DNA of 8,428 nt from Lachnospiraceae bacterium (GTDB lineage: Bacteria; Bacillota; Clostridia; Lachnospirales; Lachnospiraceae), in the NCBI GenBank assembly GCA_020860745.1, contig JAJBTR010000380.1, positions 1 through 8,428 of the forward strand, read 5' to 3'. The notes below the pieces were generated by a model. It was given only the letters and a program-made list of their open reading frames with translations. It was not told where the DNA came from and made no database searches. Below, piece by piece: positions 5,763 through 8,428 of the stretch. The first letter of the stretch is position 1. Every line of letters begins with the position of its first letter. Position numbers and translations under genes: made by a program.

Positions 5763-6422
5763 GCGCAGACACCCGGTCAAAACAGCAAATGCCAGATAAT
5801 CATTTGTTTTCAGAGATGAACCGAATAATAACCGGATCAGTTGAACCATTTTATCATAATAACCAAACTGATTTGTTTTATCCAGAGGTACATCGTACTC
5901 ATCAATCAGAATAACGACCTTATGTCCGCAGGTGTGAAAAAGGATTCCGGATAACAGTTTCAAACTGTCCTCCAAATCACCATTCCCGTAGATCAACGAC
6001 TGCAGATCATCCCTGTCAAAATCACTGATGATATTCTTTTCCAAAAGATAAGAAAAACGTCTGGCTTCCTCTCGGATAACGCTCCAAAGCCTCTTGCGGG
6101 CCGATTCATAATCGGAACCTTCTATATTTTTCAGGCTGAGAAAAATAACAGGATACTGGCCCATATGTGCTTCACATAAATCCTCTTCACGGCTGATCGC
6201 CAGTCCGTCAAACAGGCTTTTGTCCGTGCCCATTTCAAAAAAGGATTACAGCATACTCATATTCAATGTTTTCCCGAAACGGCGCGGGCGGGTAAACAGG
6301 CTTACCAAAGCCCCGTCACATAACAGTTCTTTGATCAGCATGGTCTTATCTGCATAATAATAGCTTTTTGTACGTAGATCAGCAAAATTCTCGATACCTC
6401 TGGGAAGTTTTTTTCGATCCAT
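5763..6422 (-). pseudogene. Truncated AAA-ATPase-like/PD-(D/E)XK_9 paralogue on the minus strand
   Basis: Begins at ATG 6420-6422 (MDRKKLPRGIENF), with GGAG eight bases upstream. It carries YYYADKT, an undamaged Walker A-like TRPRRFGKT and then MSML before an in-frame TAA at 6246-6248; the family has Lys there (AAA to TAA, one base). The same frame continues through SFFEMGTDKSLFDG, the Walker B-like VVILIDEYDVPLDK and FAVLTGCLR, where similarity ends exactly at 5763. It therefore lacks the C-terminal half. Its sequence is clearly more diverged from the other two copies than they are from each other, so it is an old paralogue rather than a recent duplicate. Confidence 0.85.
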
Positions 6423-6532
6423 AACAGCCACTCCGTTCCGTTTCGTATTATTGCCCTTTCCAAGAGAAAGATAATGATAAAAGGATACCACATCCATACG
6501 GCAGTTGCAGGGTTTTGCCTACGCAATCAACG

Positions 6533-6546
6533 CCGACCGAAGTCGG
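6533..6546 (-). other. Stem with UUCG tetraloop between the divergent copies
   Basis: On the minus strand CCGAC-TTCG-GTCGG forms a 5-bp stem closed by a C(UUCG)G tetraloop, an exceptionally stable RNA loop. There is no U-run after it on either strand, so it is not a standard terminator. It lies about 110 bases before the start of the minus-strand pseudogene and could be part of its leader. Confidence 0.35.
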
Positions 6547-6556
6547 TTCAAAAAAT

Positions 6557-6572
6557 CTCTGTTAAAACAGAG
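6557..6572. promoter_or_regulatory. Dyad CTCTGTTAAAACAGAG, candidate operator
   Basis: Two perfect 7-base arms, CTCTGTT and AACAGAG, separated by AA. The dyad ends ten bases before the -10 box of the intact ATPase/nuclease gene and covers the -35 region, the usual place for a repressor site. It is upstream of the expected transcription start, so it would act as DNA, not as an RNA hairpin. Confidence 0.4.
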
Positions 6573-6579
6573 CGGATTA

Positions 6580-6588
6580 TGCTATGAT
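6580..6588 (+). promoter_or_regulatory. Extended -10 promoter of the intact ATPase/nuclease gene
   Basis: TGC-TATGAT gives an extended -10 element (TGn plus a 5/6 match to TATAAT). No good -35 box is found at 16-18 bases, which extended -10 promoters can tolerate. Transcription would begin near 6595, leaving a leader of about 38 bases with AGGAAGGGG at 6613-6621 as ribosome site before the ATG at 6633. Confidence 0.45.
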
Positions 6589-6632
6589 AAAAACAACTTA
6601 TAGCAGGATTTCAGGAAGGGGCGCGTTTTATA

Positions 6633-8348
6633 ATGGAAATGACTCACCAGTTAAAACTTCCGGTAGGAATTGAAAACTTCAAAGATATTCGAACCGACGG
6701 ATATTACTACGTTGACAAAACATCCATGATCCGGGATTTACTTAACTCCAGAGGGCTGGTAAATCTGTTCACCCGTCCCAGACGCTTCGGGAAATCCCTG
6801 AATATGAGTATGTTAAAATCATTTTTTGAAATTGGCTGTGAGCGAGAACTCTTTGACGGATTGAATATTTCAATGGACCATACCCTATGTGAACAGTTTA
6901 TGGGAAGATTTCCTGTCATCTCTATCAGCCTTAAAGGAACGGAAGCAGAGAATTTTTCAACAAGCAGGGGCTTGATAGTAAGAGCTGTAAAAGAAGAAGC
7001 AGAACGCTTGTTTTTCCTGTCAGAAAGCAGTAGGCTTATAGAAAGTGAACGGGAATCTTATTTTCAACTGCTTGACAACGAGATGAATGATGAAACTTTG
7101 TATCGCAGTTTACGAACCTTGTCCCGTTTGCTGCAAAAACACTATGGGAAAAAAACTATTATACTGATTGATGAGTATGATGTCCCGCTGGCAAAAGCAA
7201 ATGAAAATAACTTTTATAATCAGATGGTGATACTGATTCGCAATATTTTTGATCAGGCACTCAAAACAAATGACAGTCTCTATTTTTCAGTGCTGACCGG
7301 ATGTCTGCGTGTTTCGAAAGAGAGTATTTTTACCGGGCTGAACAACCCAAATGTCATGTCCGTTACGGATGCCGAATTTGACGAGTATTTTGGTTTTAAC
7401 GATTCGGAAGTTCGGAAACTGTTGGCGTATTATGGCCTGTCCGGCTTCTATGATGTAATAAAAGAATGGTACGATGGCTACCTTTTTGGAAAAGCCAGAG
7501 TATACTGCCCATGGGATGTCATCTGCCATGTCAGGAAATTATGTACTGACAAGGATGCTCCGCCGGAGAATTACTGGTCCAATACCAGCAGCAATGACAT
7601 TGTCCGACGGTTTATTCAAAAGTCTGAGAATGGAAGTACAAAGCGGGAAATCGAAAACCTTGTTGCAGGCGAAGTCATACAAAAAGAAATCCGACAGGAA
7701 CTGACTTATCGGGATATGTATGCATCGACAGAAAATATCTGGAGCGTCCTGTTTATGACAGGTTACCTTACACAAAGAGGACGGCGCGACGGGAGCCGTT
7801 TCAGCCTTGCCATCCCAAACAGGGAAATACGTACAATCTTCACGACACAGATCATGGATTACTTCCGGGAAAATGTAGCAAAAGACGGAAACCGCGCCAT
7901 TCGCTTCTGCGATGCCTTAAAAAATGGGCAGTCCGAAGACGCCGAGACGCAGTTTACCGCGTATCTGCGGAAAACAATCAGCATCCGGGATACCTCCGCC
8001 CGAAGCGGAATGAAAGAAAGCTTCTTCCACGGCATTCTGCTCGGAATCCTCAGCGTAAAAGAAGCCTGGGTTGTAATCTCAAACCGTGAATCAGGGGACG
8101 GCTTCAGCGATATTCTAATCGAGATTGAGGATGAAGCGCTGGGAATAGTTCTTGAAGTAAAGTATGCTGATAACGGCAACCTGGAAGAAAGCTGCCGGAA
8201 AGCAATGCAGCAAATTGAAAATATGCGTTACGTGGAAGAACTCAGGAACAACGGAATGGAGCACATCCTGAAATACGGGATCGCATGCTATAAAAAAAGA
8301 TGCCGGATTGTACTGGATGAGGAATCTCAGCTGTCAGACGATGATTAA
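6633..8348 (+). CDS. AAA-ATPase-like protein with C-terminal PD-(D/E)XK_9 nuclease domain
   Basis: A complete 571-residue member of the family with an N-terminal AAA-ATPase-like domain (Pfam PF09820 type) and a C-terminal DUF1703/PD-(D/E)XK_9 domain (PF08011 type). N-terminal half: LPVGIENFKDIR (9-20), YYYVDKT (24-30), Walker A-like TRPRRFGKS (47-55), Walker B-like IILIDEYD (176-183) and the LTGCLR segment (221-226). Middle: a helical linker with WYDGYLFG (279-286) and YCPWDV (291-296). C-terminal half: FFHGILLG (464-471), then D493 in GFSDILIE and E508-V-K510 in LEVKYA, the D...ExK nuclease triad, then AMQQI (524-528). No signal peptide or membrane segment is seen, so it should be cytoplasmic. 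ATP-dependent DNA action is inferred; the family's role is not established. Start at ATG 6633, with AGGAAGGGG eleven bases upstream; ATG 6639 is an alternative. It is monocistronic, flanked by decayed relatives. Confidence 0.9.
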   Translation: MEMTHQLKLPVGIENFKDIRTDGYYYVDKTSMIRDLLNSRGLVNLFTRPRRFGKSLNMSMLKSFFEIGCERELFDGLNISMDHTLCEQFMGRFPVISISLKGTEAENFSTSRGLIVRAVKEEAERLFFLSESSRLIESERESYFQLLDNEMNDETLYRSLRTLSRLLQKHYGKKTIILIDEYDVPLAKANENNFYNQMVILIRNIFDQALKTNDSLYFSVLTGCLRVSKESIFTGLNNPNVMSVTDAEFDEYFGFNDSEVRKLLAYYGLSGFYDVIKEWYDGYLFGKARVYCPWDVICHVRKLCTDKDAPPENYWSNTSSNDIVRRFIQKSENGSTKREIENLVAGEVIQKEIRQELTYRDMYASTENIWSVLFMTGYLTQRGRRDGSRFSLAIPNREIRTIFTTQIMDYFRENVAKDGNRAIRFCDALKNGQSEDAETQFTAYLRKTISIRDTSARSGMKESFFHGILLGILSVKEAWVVISNRESGDGFSDILIEIEDEALGIVLEVKYADNGNLEESCRKAMQQIENMRYVEELRNNGMEHILKYGIACYKKRCRIVLDEESQLSDDD

Positions 8349-8361
8349 TGCCTGACAGCTG
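8328..8361 (+). terminator. 10-bp perfect inverted repeat across the stop codon, probable terminator
   Basis: CAGCTGTCAG (8328-8337) and CTGACAGCTG (8352-8361) are perfect inverted complements with a 14-base loop that contains the TAA. The following TTACTTTCT is only moderately T-rich, so it is an imperfect intrinsic terminator at best. An mRNA-stabilising hairpin or a recombination site are alternatives. Confidence 0.5.
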
Positions 8362-8428
8362 TTACTTTCTCATCATTAATCTGATAAACTTAATTTACAG
8401 ATCAGATCCCGGATGCGGTCCGGAGATT

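Noticed and set aside
5080..6422. Recoded stop codons (TGA as Arg, TAA as Lys) in the pseudogenes and kinase
   Set aside because: Intact genes in the same window end at TAA or TAG in the normal way, the plus-strand pseudogene also has a true frameshift, and no recoding element is visible. Simple nonsense changes explain the data.
7859..8179. 106-codon minus-strand open frame inside the ATPase/nuclease gene
   Set aside because: It is antisense to well-conserved nuclease-domain codons, has Ser/Arg-rich shadow composition and no ribosome site. The same holds for the shorter antisense frames at 6707-6919, 7287-7529 and 7539-7775.
8409..8423. CCGGA-TGCGG-TCCGG inverted repeat near the right edge
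   Set aside because: It is a five-base stem at the window edge with no neighbouring gene visible; too little to call.
1..8428. CRISPR array, tRNA or rRNA genes
   Set aside because: No regularly spaced repeats, no cloverleaf-like segments and no rRNA-like sequence were seen on either strand.

Overview
The window most likely comes from a low-GC Gram-positive anaerobe of the Lachnospiraceae/Clostridia type. Nearly every gene has a clear Shine-Dalgarno sequence (AAGGAG, AGGAG or GGAG) 6-10 nt before its start, which argues against Bacteroidetes. Paralogous genes for AAA-ATPase-like/PD-(D/E)XK_9 proteins are also typical of gut Clostridia. This assignment is inference; there is no rRNA or marker gene here.

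Left half (1-4339, all minus strand): a compact surface-glycan operon. In transcription order it reads: heptose-7-phosphate kinase (hddA-like), an SDR-family sugar-nucleotide epimerase/dehydratase, a fused heptose-1-phosphate nucleotidyltransferase/heptose-bisphosphate phosphatase (HddC-GmhB type), a SIS-domain heptose isomerase (gmhA-like), and a family 2 glycosyltransferase running off the left edge. The kinase, fusion protein and isomerase supply every step from sedoheptulose 7-phosphate to GDP-D-glycero-D-manno-heptose. The epimerase probably modifies that or another sugar nucleotide, and the glycosyltransferase would use a product. Two genes carry lesions: the glycosyltransferase is thrown out of frame at a seven-base homopolymer, and the kinase has an in-frame TAA 14 codons before what looks like its original end.

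Middle (4340-5079): about 740 bases without an intact gene. It holds a likely operon promoter with a dyad beside its -35 box, two weak minus-strand coding remnants (one with a transposase-like motif), and a 31-base relic of the 3' end of an ATPase/nuclease gene.

Right half (5080-8348): a graveyard and one survivor of a single gene family. Two decayed paralogues face each other and are joined at 5762/5763 at nearly the same codon of the family, so both lack their C-terminal half including the nuclease domain. Each also carries early stops or frameshifts. Next to them is an intact 571-residue protein with an N-terminal AAA-ATPase-like domain and a C-terminal PD-(D/E)XK nuclease domain. It has its own extended -10 promoter, a 16-bp dyad that could be an operator, and a 10-bp perfect inverted repeat straddling its stop codon. 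With the 31-base relic, at least three and probably four copies of this family have occupied the region. The family's biological role is not established; a mobile, defence or selfish role is speculation.
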